Shown here piece by piece: positions 12,801 to 27,800 of a DNA stretch of 64,000 nucleotides (positions are counted from its first letter, which is position 1; every line of letters starts with the position of its first letter). A program made the position numbers and the translations under genes. Origin of the DNA: Enoplolaimus lenunculus (Eukaryota > Nematoda > Enoplea > Enoplida > Thoracostomopsidae); assembly GCA_030248215.1 (NCBI GenBank), contig JASANG010001819.1, positions 62,001 to 126,000 on the forward strand. Reading direction: 5' to 3'. Below the pieces are notes generated by a model. That model had not been told where the DNA came from and ran no database searches. It saw nothing but the letters and a program-made list of their open reading frames with translations.

Positions 12801-15800
12801 TGTTCTATATATGGCCCGGAGTTTCATGCAAATAGTAAAACTATAAATTAGAAAAACCACAATTTGGAAACCACATATTTCAATGATTTTCTGTTGTTAT
12901 GATTAAAAGGGGCTGTTATTTGACAGGTTTAAGGGCAAAGTTCTTCGACTACCCGAGTGGCTTATCCTGGCGTGCATTATTCACAATATGAATAGTGCCA
13001 AAAATGTCGGGCAAAATTTTGACAGGTTTGTACTTGCTGGGTACAGAGGTTCAAGGTCGAATCTGGCAAGGGGGATCACGGGAGCGATCCCCTCAGCAGA
13101 CTACAACGAAATTAAAGTTTTAGCTGCGCTCTGGAAGCATTCGTACATGATTTTCAATTTTTCCGTTTTTTCCAGAAAACAAAACAGAAAACCATTTTTT
13201 CGGTCGATTCAATTTTTCTGAAAAAACCCATCCTGATCAGTATAAAGCATCGATTAACAGATATACAGTCATGTCCATTTCATTCCCATTATGCAAATTT
13301 CATCTTGACTTTGTTGAAAACCATGTGCTTTTTGATTTTTAGAATCAAAACAAACAACCAAACAAACGACAGCAACATCGGCAAAATTCGCTTACTTGTG
13401 CTTATAATACAGCAAATACAGCAGGAGCAGTAACGATGCGAACGTTAACGTGCAGTAGTCATGAAATATGTGCAATAAAGCGAAGCGCAACGTCGTGCGA
13501 TGCGGACAGGGTAAGCTTTAGAACGCAGGTTTATTTACACTTTAAGGCTGCTATTGTCATAGTCGATGGAGCTTATTATGGTGATATATCTCTTCTTAAA
13601 ATTTTTTCGACACAGGAGAAAATTGATGTTCGTAGGTTTTAGAAATCTTGTCGGATACTAGAGTACAAAAAATTATACCCGTCCGAAACAAAATCCTTAC
13701 AACGAAATGAACAAAATTTCAGTTCGTTTCAATCCGGTGACAATGGTAGGCATTTCGGGCCCGTAGCCAAGGGGGCCAGAGGGGCTCAGCTCCCCGCGGA
13801 CACATTTTGGCCCCATAGAAAATTTTAAACCTTACTTGTAAGTCATTGAAAACGCTTGCAGGCCGCTCCTGAAAAACTTTTAGCCCCCCGTCCTAGCAAG
13901 GTGAGCTGGCTACGTATCTGGCGAGTTTGCATCTTAATTCATGGATATTTCAGAAAACCACACTGTTAACAGAACGCGGCTGTGTACGCTTAGACACAGT
14001 CACCGATCATATGCTAGCCCGACAAAGCCAATGCGGATTGCAATCTAAACCAGGATGCACAAATGAAGCCTGTTTAACTCCAATTTGCGTTTGCTCAAGT
14101 CCATACTGCAACCAGCGACAATTTGCACAACATCCAACACAAAAAGTCCCGTGCAGTGAAACACTGAGCATACCGTTTGAATGGGACGCTCCTACAAACG
14201 ACGAAACTGAGATTTGTTCAGAACTCAAAGGTGGCTTAGCACTTGCTGGCTGGCAAATTGCAATTATTGTGTTATTTTTAATTATTTTACTCATTATTAT
14301 TGTTGCGCTAGTCTTGTGTTGTTGCTGTCGACAGCGTGAAAAAGTTGCAGCCCGAGATAAACTACGCTTTATTACTACGAAGCATAAGTATTTTGTCGGC
14401 AAACCTGTAGGCGATCCGAGCATTTTAGACGATTCGCCTACAAAGCTAAGCGAATCTGAGCTAGGGCCGACGTTTTTCGAAGCCCAGCGGGCCCCAAATG
14501 GTATTCCTGTGATGGCTTACGACCACGAATTTTTGACTCCCCGTTCGCGAGCGCAAGATATGGATGGAATTTCTCCGGAGGGAACTACTTTTCATCGCTA
14601 CCCCTTACCTAGTCCTGGCGGCAGCAAAATTGACACGTCACAGCCAGGATCGCAAGCAAATACCATATGTAGTATTCGGTCTTATAGCACGGCCGAGACT
14701 GGTCTTAGCCCCATAGCTCCCGATTACTATTCCTCAGGACTGCCAAAATCCACCAGCCTCAAGCGTTCCCCGCCTGAGCTCGCAATGAGCTCAATGGAGC
14801 TTGAAAGTGAACCTCGCCGCTATTTTGGATCTCAACTCAAACGAGCGTCATACGAAAATTTGCCAATTATGCCACAAACACTTCCACATTTCGACGTGCC
14901 AACCCGCCTGTCGAAAGAAATTTGGTCTTCCATTGAACTGCCCTTGACGTCGGAAAAGAGCAAACCAAGCAACGGAGCCGGTAGCAACTTTAACCACTCA
15001 CTGCCCCGGTTCTATTTTGGAACCCAAGGAGATTTAGCAGCCCTGCAGCCGCCGACAAAATTACCAAAATTGAAACCAGAGCAAATACTGACGTCATCAA
15101 GAAACGAATTTGCACGAGAACAGTCAAAGAGTGGTGGAGATAAACAAACTGGCATTTCTAATTTAGAAACGTCGAAAAAACGATTGAAAGCAACAATTGT
15201 TTGACGATTTTGGTTTTAGTTTACGTTATCGCCTGATGTAGGTATTAAAGTTACTTTCATGGTAAAAACGTATTAACTCTTTCTCACATACACGTATACA
15301 TAGTACTAAATCGCCACAAGGCGTGAGAGCCCCCTCGAGCTCGAGCGTCAAGCTCTATAAAGCTGTGCGGTAATGGTAAACGCCTCCCACTCTAGTCTCT
15401 GCAGTTCGAATTCTTACATAAAAAAGGTCTCAGATGAAATAGAAAATATTCATGTGATAAAAGGTTAAAGGTACTTTCATGGTAAAACAAAATTTATCTC
15501 TCAGTATTTTTTAAATTTTGTTAAAAAGAAGCTACTAAGTTTCCCGGCGAAGAAGTGTTTTAAAATCGCTTAAAACCTACAATTCTTTGACTGACCATTA
15601 TCCTCCATTTAATGCTGTCGACCTTACTTGAAAGTTGCTTTGCAAAAAAATATATCATAGTATATTTTAATTTTTTTTCAACTAAAAAGCGAAAACATCG
15701 AATTCGTTCGTATTGATTGGGACTCAAAATGACGACCCCTCTAATTACCACCCACCACTTATTCGGGTTACTACAGTATATGATATACCGGTTAATAGAT

Positions 15801-18800
15801 TTCAACCGGAGCAAACACTATAAACCATTGGGTAAACCAGTCAAATTCATGCAAAAAGCATTCAAAGACTAGTGGTCGAACAGGTATTCGTTCCCAGAAA
15901 CACTATTCATAGTTGGTGTAAGGTTTTCAGCTGATGTAAAAGCTGCGTTCATGGTGAAATAAAGCTATCTTTAGCCAAGATGCCGACCCATGTAAACATC
16001 AGGAGCGGAACGTCTTTCTCCAAGTGTAAGCGTACGCTGTAGACAAATTTTTTTGCTTAGGCGTAGGCTTAGGCTTAATCTTTGGTATAAGCTCATTCAT
16101 ATGCTTGCTCTTAGGCTTAGTGAAATGCTTGTGCTATTGTTACAGCTCTATTTTATACATTGGACAAGATGCCTAACTGACTATGCATTTCCATGCTTAA
16201 TAATATTATTATTATTATTACTAGAATGATTGGGTTATTAGTTTATTTATTTTTACGATAAATTGCGTAGATGGTCAAAACATTGTAGAAAAATGCTTAC
16301 CATTTGACATTTGGTGCCGGTGTTGCGGTAACTTTACAGTGGAACGCGATCGTTTCACCTTCGGACGCTTTGCATTCTTTGAGTTCTTCCAAAAACAACG
16401 GCGCTGTTTCGGCCATCGCTGGTTCGTCAATTTCCATTTGTTCGGCTTCTACAATGTTCATTTACCATTTTAAACTTTGATTTGTTATGCAAAGCCGGGC
16501 CCGTAGCCAAGAGGGAGTGGAAGGCCAGTGGGAGCGCAGTTCCCACTGGAAAAATTTTGCCCCCATTCCTAGAAATTTTCAACAGTGCTTGTATCATCGA
16601 AAACCCTTGTATATCCCTCCTGAAAATTTTTTACTACCCTTAGTAAGGTTAGTTGGCTACGGGCCCGTAAAGCATTAAAATATTGATTGAAGATAAGTAT
16701 TGCATTTAAAAAATATAACAATTGCATATAGAATTTGTTCGTCTTAGGGAATACTGAAAATTCGACAGGATAACTTTCCCGGCAGGGTATTTTTACCAAT
16801 TTGTTATCACCGGCTAATTCGTATTCCTGAATGTTGAGGCATACTAAATTTATGCAAGCTGCAAATATACCTACTAATTTTTTACTGGTTTTAAAACGTT
16901 CTGGTAGGCATTTGAGCGCATGCCGAAATCAGGAGCGGAACGTATTTTTTCGGTACTGTAATAAAGTAGGATTGAGTTTAAGATTAATTTTTTGGTCAAG
17001 CTTAGCCTTAGGCTAAGGCTCAGTTAGAGTGTAAGCTGATTCTTTAGGCTTATGCTAGGTTGTAAGCTTATTGTTACGCTTAGGCATATGCTAGAGTGTA
17101 AGCTTATTGTTTCTTACACTCAGGCTTAGGCTAGCGTGTAAGCTTATTCATACGCTTAGGCGTAGGCTTAGGCTTAGCATTACGCTAAGGTGTAAGCTCA
17201 TTCTTCCGCTTAGGCTTAGGCTCATGCTTGAGCATATGCATTACGCTAAGGTGTAAGCTCATTCTTCCGCTTACACTTAGGCTTATGCTTGGGGATATGC
17301 TTATATATACTACTGTTACGGCCCTTCTATACATTGGCCAGCATTTGCTGCAGTCAGTCTTACCTTTTCTCAGATGTAGTGCCGAAATGTGGACTGCTGT
17401 TACATACTCATGGGTGGTCTCTCCTTATCGAGAAGTCTCACAGGGATGAAGTCGACAAATTCTACTCTTGCCAAGACCATATCAGGAGCGCAGGTAGAAT
17501 TTTATATCGGGAACGTATTCCCTTATACAAAGTTTTTTGCGAGCGCGCATAGCGAGGTATAGATCAGTTTTTGTTACTCTACGATTGTCAAAAGTGTGTG
17601 TTTCTCGTCTCTTCAGAAGTTTCTAGAGCGGATATGTTCCCTACTTTCCCTTATATACGCTACTGTGTAGTAGCGTTCATGACCCATACTGGGAATCCTG
17701 GCTTTTTTAGTCTTTAGTCACATACTTTGCACCACTAATGTTGCATCTGACCACGTTGTTCCAGCAACATTTTTTGCTTCAATTCGATATTCACCAACGT
17801 CTCCGAGTTTTGCATCAAGAACAGTTAGTTTATGTGTACCGTCTACACCTTTTTCAACTTTAATATGTTTTCCGTCCGGCTAAAAATAATTCGGTGCTTT
17901 CTAAAAAGTTTAAACTAACTTGATTTAAGCTTAAGCTAATCAAGCAGCATTAAGCTAACTTTCTAGTATAACTAAACTAATAGGAAGGTTTACGCGTAAA
18001 CTGATCTAAAATTTTACATACTTTTAGTTTAAGCTAAACTTAATGAACTCTTAGATACACGTATAAATTTCTGGGCTGCACTTGTTACTTAAACAAAATA
18101 TAAGTTTAACTTGAAATAGTGTTAAACTTAAAAAATATTAGTGCAAGTTATAGCTTACAATTCGTGTTTAGTTAGGCCGGGGAATGGCAGAGCTACAGCA
18201 GTAAAATGACTTAATTTTATTGTTTACCTTAACCTGCTCGCCGTCTTTGTACCATAAAACTTCTGGCGCAGGCAAACCGGTAACTTTAGCTTCAAACGCT
18301 GCCACCTCACCCTCTTCAGCAACAACTGCTTTCAGAGGCTCAACAAAATCCGGAGCGACTTCGTCTGACGTAGTTTTCGATTCTGTAGCGTCTAAAAATT
18401 AAAAAAAAATAACATAGTTAATTGTATAAAGTAAAATTGAAATACAAACAAACATCCTATTCAAGCGAGCTCTGATTCTGTAAAATGTTAAACTGTCATG
18501 TAAAATCAGTACAAATTTGGAAGTTAATGCTGTTTTCGCTTCGCTATAGCGTCTAAAAAATTAAACTGATTACATAGCTAATTGTACAGTGTAAAAGCTG
18601 AAACCCAAAAAATATTCTAAATCACGCGAGTCCTCATTTTGTAAAACGTTGAGCATTTCTTCTCACTTCTGTGTGTCAAAACTAAAAACTGCTCTTTAAT
18701 ATGAAAAATATTGACAATTTAGGGTTTTGCTTGTGAAAACTGATAAAAGCTTTCAATATTAACATAAAATTGTTTCTTTTCCCTGAACTAAATAGCCAGA

Positions 18801-21800
18801 GTAGTTGATGCACTATACCAATGTTTTTACAATCGTTACAAATTTGTTTTATCATTTGTTTCCATGATAAAAACATAAAAATAGCTGGAAAGATGCCCAA
18901 ATTACGTATCGCGAGCGTTACAGCGTTATGAATTAACAACGTTATCCCGCAATATAGCGGTTGACTTACAGTTAACGATTAACGGCGCTTCAGTCCACGC
19001 GGATCCAACAGGATTGCTCGCAACGCATCGATATTCTCCAGCGTCATTGACCAATGCTTCGCTGATCACCAACTGCTGCGTGCCATCAGGTTTCGAAATC
19101 AATTTCACATGCTTGTCAGGTTTCAATTCAGTTTCACCTCGGTACCATTTAATCTAAAAACAAAGTATAGAATTCATCAGTGTTATAAACGCAACGCGTT
19201 CAAAATATTAAATCCAGTCGCTGGCGGATCCATGGAGGGATCCACGTTAGTATTCTCCACAACACAGATCGAAACAAAGATTTTTGTATAAGGGTTAGCA
19301 GTTAAAGTGCGTTTGGCTTTTCGCGCACTTGGCTCACGATTTGAATTGTGCTTAGGTCTAAGCGCAGATTAAAAAGTATCCACCATTTCTCGCACAGAGT
19401 TTCCGGTGAACAACTTTGTCCAAACGGTGCACGCTAGAGAATGCGATGTGTTTAACAATTATTTTACGCGTATGATCAGTATGGAATCTTCACCAGAGCG
19501 TTACGCTTTTAGTCGTGCGGTGGTAGTAAAACGCATTCCGCCATGACAGTACTGGATTTGAATCCTAAAGTCCCGTAGCCAGCTCACCTTGCTCCGGGGC
19601 TGAAAAATTTTCTGGAAAACATGCAAGAGTGTTCGATGACTTGTACAAGCAATGTTGAAAATTTCCTAGGGTTGTATTTTTCCGGAAGGATATTTTTTCC
19701 GGAACAAAGTTGAGCCCCTCTGACGCCCCCTTGGCTACGGACCCGGAATCCTAGCTAGAAATTAAATTTCATATGAAATAGACAATGTATAACGCAACTA
19801 TATACCTCAGGAGCCGGCTGAGCTTTAACAGCGCATTCAAGTGTCGCTCCTTGGCCTTCTACAGCGGTACACGAGTGAAGAACTTTAACAAATTCTGGAG
19901 CAATTTCGTCAACTTTTGGGATTGTTTTGACTGCTGCTGCTGAAATTGAACAGAAATCAAATTTATTACTAGTCCTTAGATCCAAGCGGTAACTCAAGAC
20001 ATGGCCTTCCAGCAAAGATCAAAACCAACACTTTGTATTAAGATTTATCGCTAAAATTGTGTTTTGCTAATCACACGTTTTCTTCGCGAGATTTTTCAAC
20101 TATTATGCATCGCGTGCTTTCAGTCAGAAATTGCTAGATTGACCGCTAGTATAGTTAGACAGGAAAATATTTAATTGCTGACCAATAATTTCATACACTA
20201 ACTCTTATATACATTTGGCGTCTATTCTTTTAACAAGTTTCGATGCGATTTGTTCAACTTTTGAATTGAAACGCCTAACTGAACACACAGGGTGAGATAT
20301 GAAAACACCTGTGCCGATAACACAGAACCGTGAAAATTTTAGGGCTAAGCCTGACCCTGAGCATAAACCTAACCCTAAGCGTAAACGTAAGGTTAAACCT
20401 AAAGCTCCTATTCTCTAAGGCCACCGGTCTCACTGTCTCCCAGCAGGAAGGCTCAGGCAACCAAGATGGGTCGGAGCAGCCTCTTATAATAATTAACGTG
20501 GGTCAAAACATCAGTTTTGCGGCCAGTATCATCACACAGCTTTTACTGAGTTTAAAGTTCGCTGCGTCACCCTAGCGCCTCGCGTACGGACGTCTATATC
20601 AGAAACTAGCGATGATAGACAGGTAGAAGAAGAAGATAGCAAATAGAGCGTGCAGACTTTGGAAAACTCATTACACAGCCATATCTTATTTGATCTTCAT
20701 TTACTGCCATACTAGAAACATAATTGAAAATACAACAATAAACATTGAAATTAAGTACTTTTGACTTTAAGCTGGCCTTTAGTTTCAGCTAATCCACCAG
20801 TAGTGGTGACTTCAACCCGATATTCGCCAGTGTCGCTTTCGTCTGCTTTTTGAATTGTTAAACGTAGGGTTCCGTCTGGTTTTGTTTCGACCAAATGAGA
20901 CGCGTCAGGTTTTAACTCTTTGTCACCTTTGAACCTAAAACCAGTAATGTTTACACAGTAGTTGATTATTAAGTCATTGGCTGGATTTCTGAAGCTGTAC
21001 TAAGTAATTACTTAAGTCGTTTATAAAAGCTCTTACTTAAGCGAAAGTATATGTAGCGGAGCTGTTGTCGAACGGCAGTTGAAAACCACCAGATTAATAA
21101 GTTAAGATTATTTAACTGAAAGAATTGTCATCCAAAACACGATACACTGTTCTAATTTTCAGAAAATGCTGCCTCAGTTTTATGGAGCTCAATAATGTAT
21201 TCTAGCATTAATTCTACTTAAATACACGATTTTAAGTTCAGAACTATGTTGATTAATCCTATCGTGTCCGAGAATTTACGGAAAAAATACCGCATAACTA
21301 ACGCACATACTTAAACTGAATTTTGAGTTTGAGTTTACAGCATAGCTAAAAACCGAAACTAAACCCTGTTGCCACTACTCTTTAAAAGTTACACTTAAGT
21401 TTATAACTGAACTAAAATTGATTGTTAGTCTAACTAAAACTTAATTGGCTGGACGAATTAACTAAACTAGAATTGTAAGTTGAACTTAGAGTAACATATT
21501 TTCAAGTTTAACACAAGTTTAAGGTAAAACTTATTTTTGGTTTAAGCTACAAGTTCAACCCAGAAATTATGTCGATCTAAGAATGCAATAATTTAGCTTA
21601 AACTAAAAGGTTTTAAATGAGTTTTAGCGTAAGCCTACTTGTTAGCTAAGTTAAGAATTGATAATGACTCGTTTTTACAAGTGTGGAACTGGGTACATTC
21701 TGTGTACAAAACAATGTACATAGCACACGTTGCGTTTTTGGCCTACACCCACATTGTTTAGAGAAGGGTACAACTTGTGCGAAGCGAACCAAGCCACTGT

Positions 21801-24800
21801 TCACATACGGCATCAAAAACGCTCCGCTTATCGTTTAATTTAGGGGTATTGCATATGTTAGCGACCCCTTAAATAAGAAGGGGTCGACCAGAAACGCTAC
21901 GCTCGGTGGTACGTTTGGTACCATGCGGAAACCCAAGAATTGAATACCCTTGCATCATACACTCTCGGTTTAGTTAATCTAGAAAGTTAGTTTAATGCTT
22001 CTGGATAAGCATAAGCTTAAATCAAGTTAGTTTAAGGTTTAAGAGAGTAATGAATGCTCGCTAGAATTGTAAGCTTAAGCCTATGCTTAACCATAAAACG
22101 TACCATTTCACAGTCGGCTTTGCGGTTGTTGTTGCGATTGCACACTGCAATTTGACTTGTTCGCCAACTTCCGCGTTTGCTGAATTCAACGGAGTCAAAA
22201 ATTCTGGAGCTTCTTCAGCAGGCGGTTTGTGTTCTTCAATTTTAGCAACTAAAACAACATCAACGACTATTGATCTGGTTAACTTTCCCCACACAACCTT
22301 AACACTCCTGAGGCTTCTACAGTACAAAATTATGTACAGAAAGTGACCAAAAACAGTTACGTAGCTTTAGAGTTTAGATTGAATTTATTAAACCACAATT
22401 TGCAGATAATTTTAAACTATAAACTTGAAATTTTACCTTACATTTCAAGCTTAAACTGACAACTTACTTTTGATGTCGAGTTGCCCGGAAGTTTCTGCTT
22501 TGCCAGCTTTAGTAACCAGTTCAACGCGATATTCTCCGGCGTCGTGTTCTGTTGCTTTTTTAATTGTCAAACTCACACTCCCGTCTGGTTTTGTTTCTAA
22601 GATGTGATCAGAATCAGGTTTGATCGACTGTGCGCCTTTGTACCTGAAACAGAATAAAGTAATAGCATTGATTTTGACCTTGATTAACATTAAAATTCAT
22701 TAAATACAACTTGTTTCGAAAAGTAATTCCGTTAAACGAATAAAGCATAAACGCAGTTACTAGCAGAAAAGTGAAATACTTCAAATTATTTCATGAATTA
22801 CTTAGTGCCTGGAAAGCTTGCAGTTTGGTCATATAGTGTCGGCGTTTTTTGAAGCTGATTATGTTTAGTGAAAATTTCAAAGAGGAAGTTTTCTGTAACC
22901 CCCCCCCCAATCCTCGGCTGCTCTGGATACAGTATATGAGGTTTGCGCTTATGTTTACGGTGATAAAACCTTAATTGCTTAAAGAAATAGCAAATTTCTG
23001 TGTAATATTGCTCTTGGCGAATGCAGCGTTACCAATATAAAATTTACCCTTACCACAAAATGTGTCATAACGTGGGACTGACGCATGACAAAACACTTTT
23101 GACCAAACAAAGTGTTCCTGCATAAGAGTACCCTTACATTTTAGAGTTCAACGCTTAGGCTTAGGAATACAATTAATCTGTAAACCTGATAGCCTATAAT
23201 AAACACTCGCCTTAGCTACAAAACGAAGCTCAAGAGGGCCTTCAAATACCGTAAGATACGCTCTGGTTGACTGGAAACTTTAATAAATGTTTCAGCGTAT
23301 ATGTTAAAAATTGACCTTTGAACTGTTAACGTATATATCATATTCCAATGAAGCTATTGTATCAAATAGTACCACAGTACTTTAATTATTACAGTATTAA
23401 GAAATGTTCACTTGAATGCAATGAATTGGACAAGAGCGCTGCAAGAATCGAGTAGTACAGCCGACCAGAATTTCACAACCAAAACTTTGTAGTAGCATTG
23501 CGTTAGCATAAAGATAAGCGTAACACTAACTCAACTGAGCCTAAGCCTAACCCAAAGCTGTTGCGTTACCAAGAGTTAAATTTGAACTAAACATAAATGT
23601 CAACAACTCACCTGATAAATTTTCAACGAACATCTCTCTTGCTCTAGAGTTAGTAACCCTACCTTATGACATTTTATTGCAGAGGTAAATTTTATATTGT
23701 AAACGACACAAACGATGATCTTTAAAAGCTCATATTTAAGATAAATTAACTACTGTAAGTGACCAGAATAACTGAGAAGGTAACTGGAGTCCGGACTCCA
23801 ATTTTGAGAGTGAATAAATAAGGATCGATTTCCCTAGACCTCGTATTTATCTAGACTTCATATTAATAATAAGTCCATAAAAGTCAATTACTTTTATAAG
23901 TGTACGTAAACGCTTTCGGGTCCAAGACGAAATTATGTTCAACACTGAATTTGATTCGTTACCCGAAGTATATGCTACCAAGACCTAAACGCGTATTCCT
24001 ATAGTAACAAAGTCGACGAAGCATAGAAAGTGGCTTCTATAAAAGTTAAAGGTGTATGTGGAGTATAAATAGCTGAAACTGGTTGAAAAATATAAATAAC
24101 AGCCCAGTACCGAATAGCAAGGCGGCACACTCTTAAAAACGAAATAAATATCAGTCACTATATCGTATTTGGGTCATTACAGTTCTAAGGAAAACTCCAA
24201 TTGTTTTGTTGATATTATAGCTAATGAGTTTTAGCCACCTACTCTTTTATAGACCCACCAGAAACCTGGACGCCTCTTAAAGTAACACGGGCCCATATAT
24301 GCATGTAAATATATTAAATTTTATACCAATGAATTTCAGGTTTTGATTCTGAAGCGTAAGCGCAAGCCAGCACAACTTGTTCACCGACTTCCGCCTGTTG
24401 TGACTTGAGTGGTGTCAAAAACTGTGGCGCTGCTTCTGCGGTTTCTGGAATCACTTCTGTTTCGGCAACTGAAAAAATACAATTAAAAAATCTGTTGCTA
24501 AGTTTAATTAAATACCCACCCGCAAACCAGGAATTATTCATAGATTTGTTGAACCAAATTTCCTTCTTCAAGTTCAAAAAATATTCGACAGAACAGTGAA
24601 CTTTTTAAATTTTGTCAAAAATTATGGACAAAAAAGTTGGTCATCGCAGTTGTGGCCTTATTAATCTTTTAAAATTTCCTTTATTATAATGCAATTATGC
24701 TCATCGTAACAGCCGTTCAAATTTGTCAGCATTTGCAATCGGCTGGTGATAGTGCGTCACAATGTATGCCTATGGTCAAACCTTTCTTGTAAAAGTCATT

Positions 24801-27800
24801 GAAACCCCTTATATGATTGAAAAATTTTAGCCCTACCTAGCAAGATGAGCAGCCTACGGCAGAATCTGCATCAGAGCTTTCGAAAAGTTATTCTACAAGC
24901 GTATCTTCGAGCTACTAAAAACGTTATAAAGAAGTCTTAAAAGTCTGTTCAGTTACCATTTATATTAGCTAAAAACGTTTAAAAAGGCTCCATTTTAAAG
25001 ATTAAACAAAAATAAACTAAAAACAAATAAAGTTACCTGTTACTTCAAGTTGACCACTGGTCTCTGCTTTCCCACCTTTCGTAACGACTTCAACGCGATA
25101 TTCACCAGCATCACTTTCAACTGCTTTATTAATCGTTAGACTCAATCGACCGTCGGGTTTCGTTTCAACTTTATGATCGGCATCAGGTTTAATTTCTTTG
25201 TCACCTTTGTACCTGAAAACCAACTGTGTCCAAATTTTATTGGGTTGATGAAAACTGTTCACACGGAACTTTACAATGTGATTGTCTAAATCAATAGCAC
25301 AAAACTGATTGCTGTTATATACAAGATTACTTAAAACTAAATTTGCACCTTAAGAACATTTTCTAATCTTAAAATATTGATATATTTAAACACGCTTTGA
25401 AACAGCTAAATTATTACAACATCCACATTAAAAATAGTTCAACCCTTAAATTTCGACCGCTATAAATGTTTGCCAATGTGACTTTAAGCAGAGTAAACAG
25501 TAGTATAAGCATATATTATGTTCGCAAGTCTAATCCTAAGCCTCAGAGTAAGTATACGCCTATAAAAAGCGTGGGCCTAAACCTAAGCCTAAGCCTAAAG
25601 CCTATGAGCAAAAATCAGTCTAAACCTTAAGCTTACTCTGCTAGAGTCTGACGGAAAAACGATGCGACCCGAAGCGTAATATGGGATCAACTATTGCACA
25701 AAAAAGTACTATGACCTCGCTGTTTTAAAGTTGAAAATCCAAGACTATAGGGTGGACCTTTATATTCAAGATGATATTTTTTGCTGCAGTAATTAGAAGT
25801 GTCAAACAAGCTACCTGACCTGCTGGAAGCAAACTATTGATTCGAACTCAAAATAGGGACGCCATAAGCCGAACACAACAAAACATTGCTATTCTGGCAT
25901 AGCTAATGCTATTCTGCTACCTGTATAACGGGATGATCAATCAATACTGTCTGTTTTCACACAACCATGATCAAAAATGTTATTTTTAAGATTAAAATTT
26001 AAAAATTAATCATTTGTGAACCAAGAAACATTTTCAATTGTTCGTCAGGAACAAAGCCAGGACATCATTTCGAAGATTTAACCACGACCTCTACAGGCTA
26101 TTTCACCGCCTTCCTGAGTCGTTCTAGAAGTTTCGCGATGGAATACATCCGTCCTATCGCCCTTTTCGTTTTAGGAACTGTTGGTTGTCAGCTGCAGTTT
26201 AAAAACATGAAACATTTTTGTCGTTTAAGCATACCAATGGACTTCAGGTTTTGATGCAGTTGCAATGGCACATTTTAGTACTACATGTTCACCAGCGTTC
26301 GCCTTTTGTGACTTTAATGGCTCTAAAATTTCTGGTGCTGGCTCGCTTTCTGGAATTTTTTCAACTTTGGCTTCTAAAATTTGGAAAAAATTTGTGTGAG
26401 CCACAGATTTGTTACTGCAATTTCACAACTGAATGGTTCACAGTTGTCTGAGCTGTAAGGGTCGGTGTTAGGTGTGGATTCGAGTTTCAATTTTCCAAAT
26501 GAAAAATGGGCAAGTGAACCCGAATCTAGCCGTTGTCTTTAAAGAATAAACACTAGGATACACTGCAACAAATGGTGAGTCAAATTAACTCTCTACGAAA
26601 TAGGCTCTACGGGACTACACAAACTGAGTCAAATTCGACTCCGCCAGAGTGAAACGTGCGACTCAGTGAGTCGAATTTGGCACAGTTTGTGTAGTCCCGT
26701 AGAGCCTACTTCGGAGAGAGTCAATTTGACTCACCATTTTTTGCAGTGTATAATTGTGCTAAAACATCAACTGAACGATAAAGTGATAAGTATCTGCAAG
26801 ATTTATCTCATAAATCAGTAGATATACCTATTTGATAGAAGTGATAAGACAAATTTTTAAGTTAAATTTAAAAACTTTTTGATTTTTAATTTGCTATTGA
26901 TGTGTTGGAGATGTGATTTTCTACCATAAAACTGAAATATACTACAGCATAAACCTTTTTTAATCAAACCTATTCAAAAACATACCTTTTACTTTAATAC
27001 CAGCTTTCGTAGTCGCCTCACCAGCCGGGTTGACAGCCTTACATGCGTATTCACCTTTATCTTTTTCAGTAATATCTTTGAGTGACAAGCGTATAGTGCC
27101 TGAAAAGTTTAAGATAAATTATGTCAGATTAAATTTGATGAAATACGGACGGGCTGTTTATGGTTTCTTGTAAACCAAAAAAACATTTGGTTATATGTAG
27201 CCGTATTTTAAAACGCTAAAATTTTCTATGGTGTTTTTGAGTGTAATGTTACCTTAAGCATATTCCTAAACCTAAAGCCTGATCTCTGCGTAAACTAAAG
27301 TGAAAATAGTTTGAAACCTAAGCCTCGACTGTAGTCACGCAAACTTAAAATCAAACTAAAATTAGTACGTCTTGATCGTCGCGAACATGATAAACATTTG
27401 CCAAATTTAAAAGTTTACATCAAACGTCTTAAGCATATTCCTAAACCTAAAGCCTGATCTCTGCGTAAACTAAAGTGAAAATAGTTTGAAACCTAAGCCT
27501 CGACTGTAATCACGCAAACTTAAAATCAAACTAAAATTAGTACGTCTTGATCGTCGCGAACATGATAAACATTTGCCAAATTTAAAAGTTTACATCAAAC
27601 GTTTACCGTCACTAGCGACATCGGTTTGAATTCTGGTCGACGCTTTCAATTCAACGCCGTCTTTGGTCCAAACAATTTGCGGAACCGGAACCAACGGGCT
27701 TACTTTGCATTCAAGTGTTTCAGTTGTACCTGCTGTCAACTCTTTTGACGCCAACGCTTTGGTGAATTCCGGTGGCAACAGTTTTTGTTCGACTAAAATG

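Larger units (their letters stand above)
5139..16300. other. 11.2-kb unc-89 intron (minus) hosting the nested gene
   Basis: Between the two halves of Ig 16. Besides the nested gene it holds elements of families A, B, C, E, H, L and M. The stretches 8.2-9.05 and 10.1-10.8 kb show no coding signal I can support. Confidence 0.85.

Noticed and set aside
13436-13642. Independent 68-residue frame as its own gene
   Set aside because: Its first part is exon 3 of the nested gene; the rest runs past a GTAAGC donor into intron.
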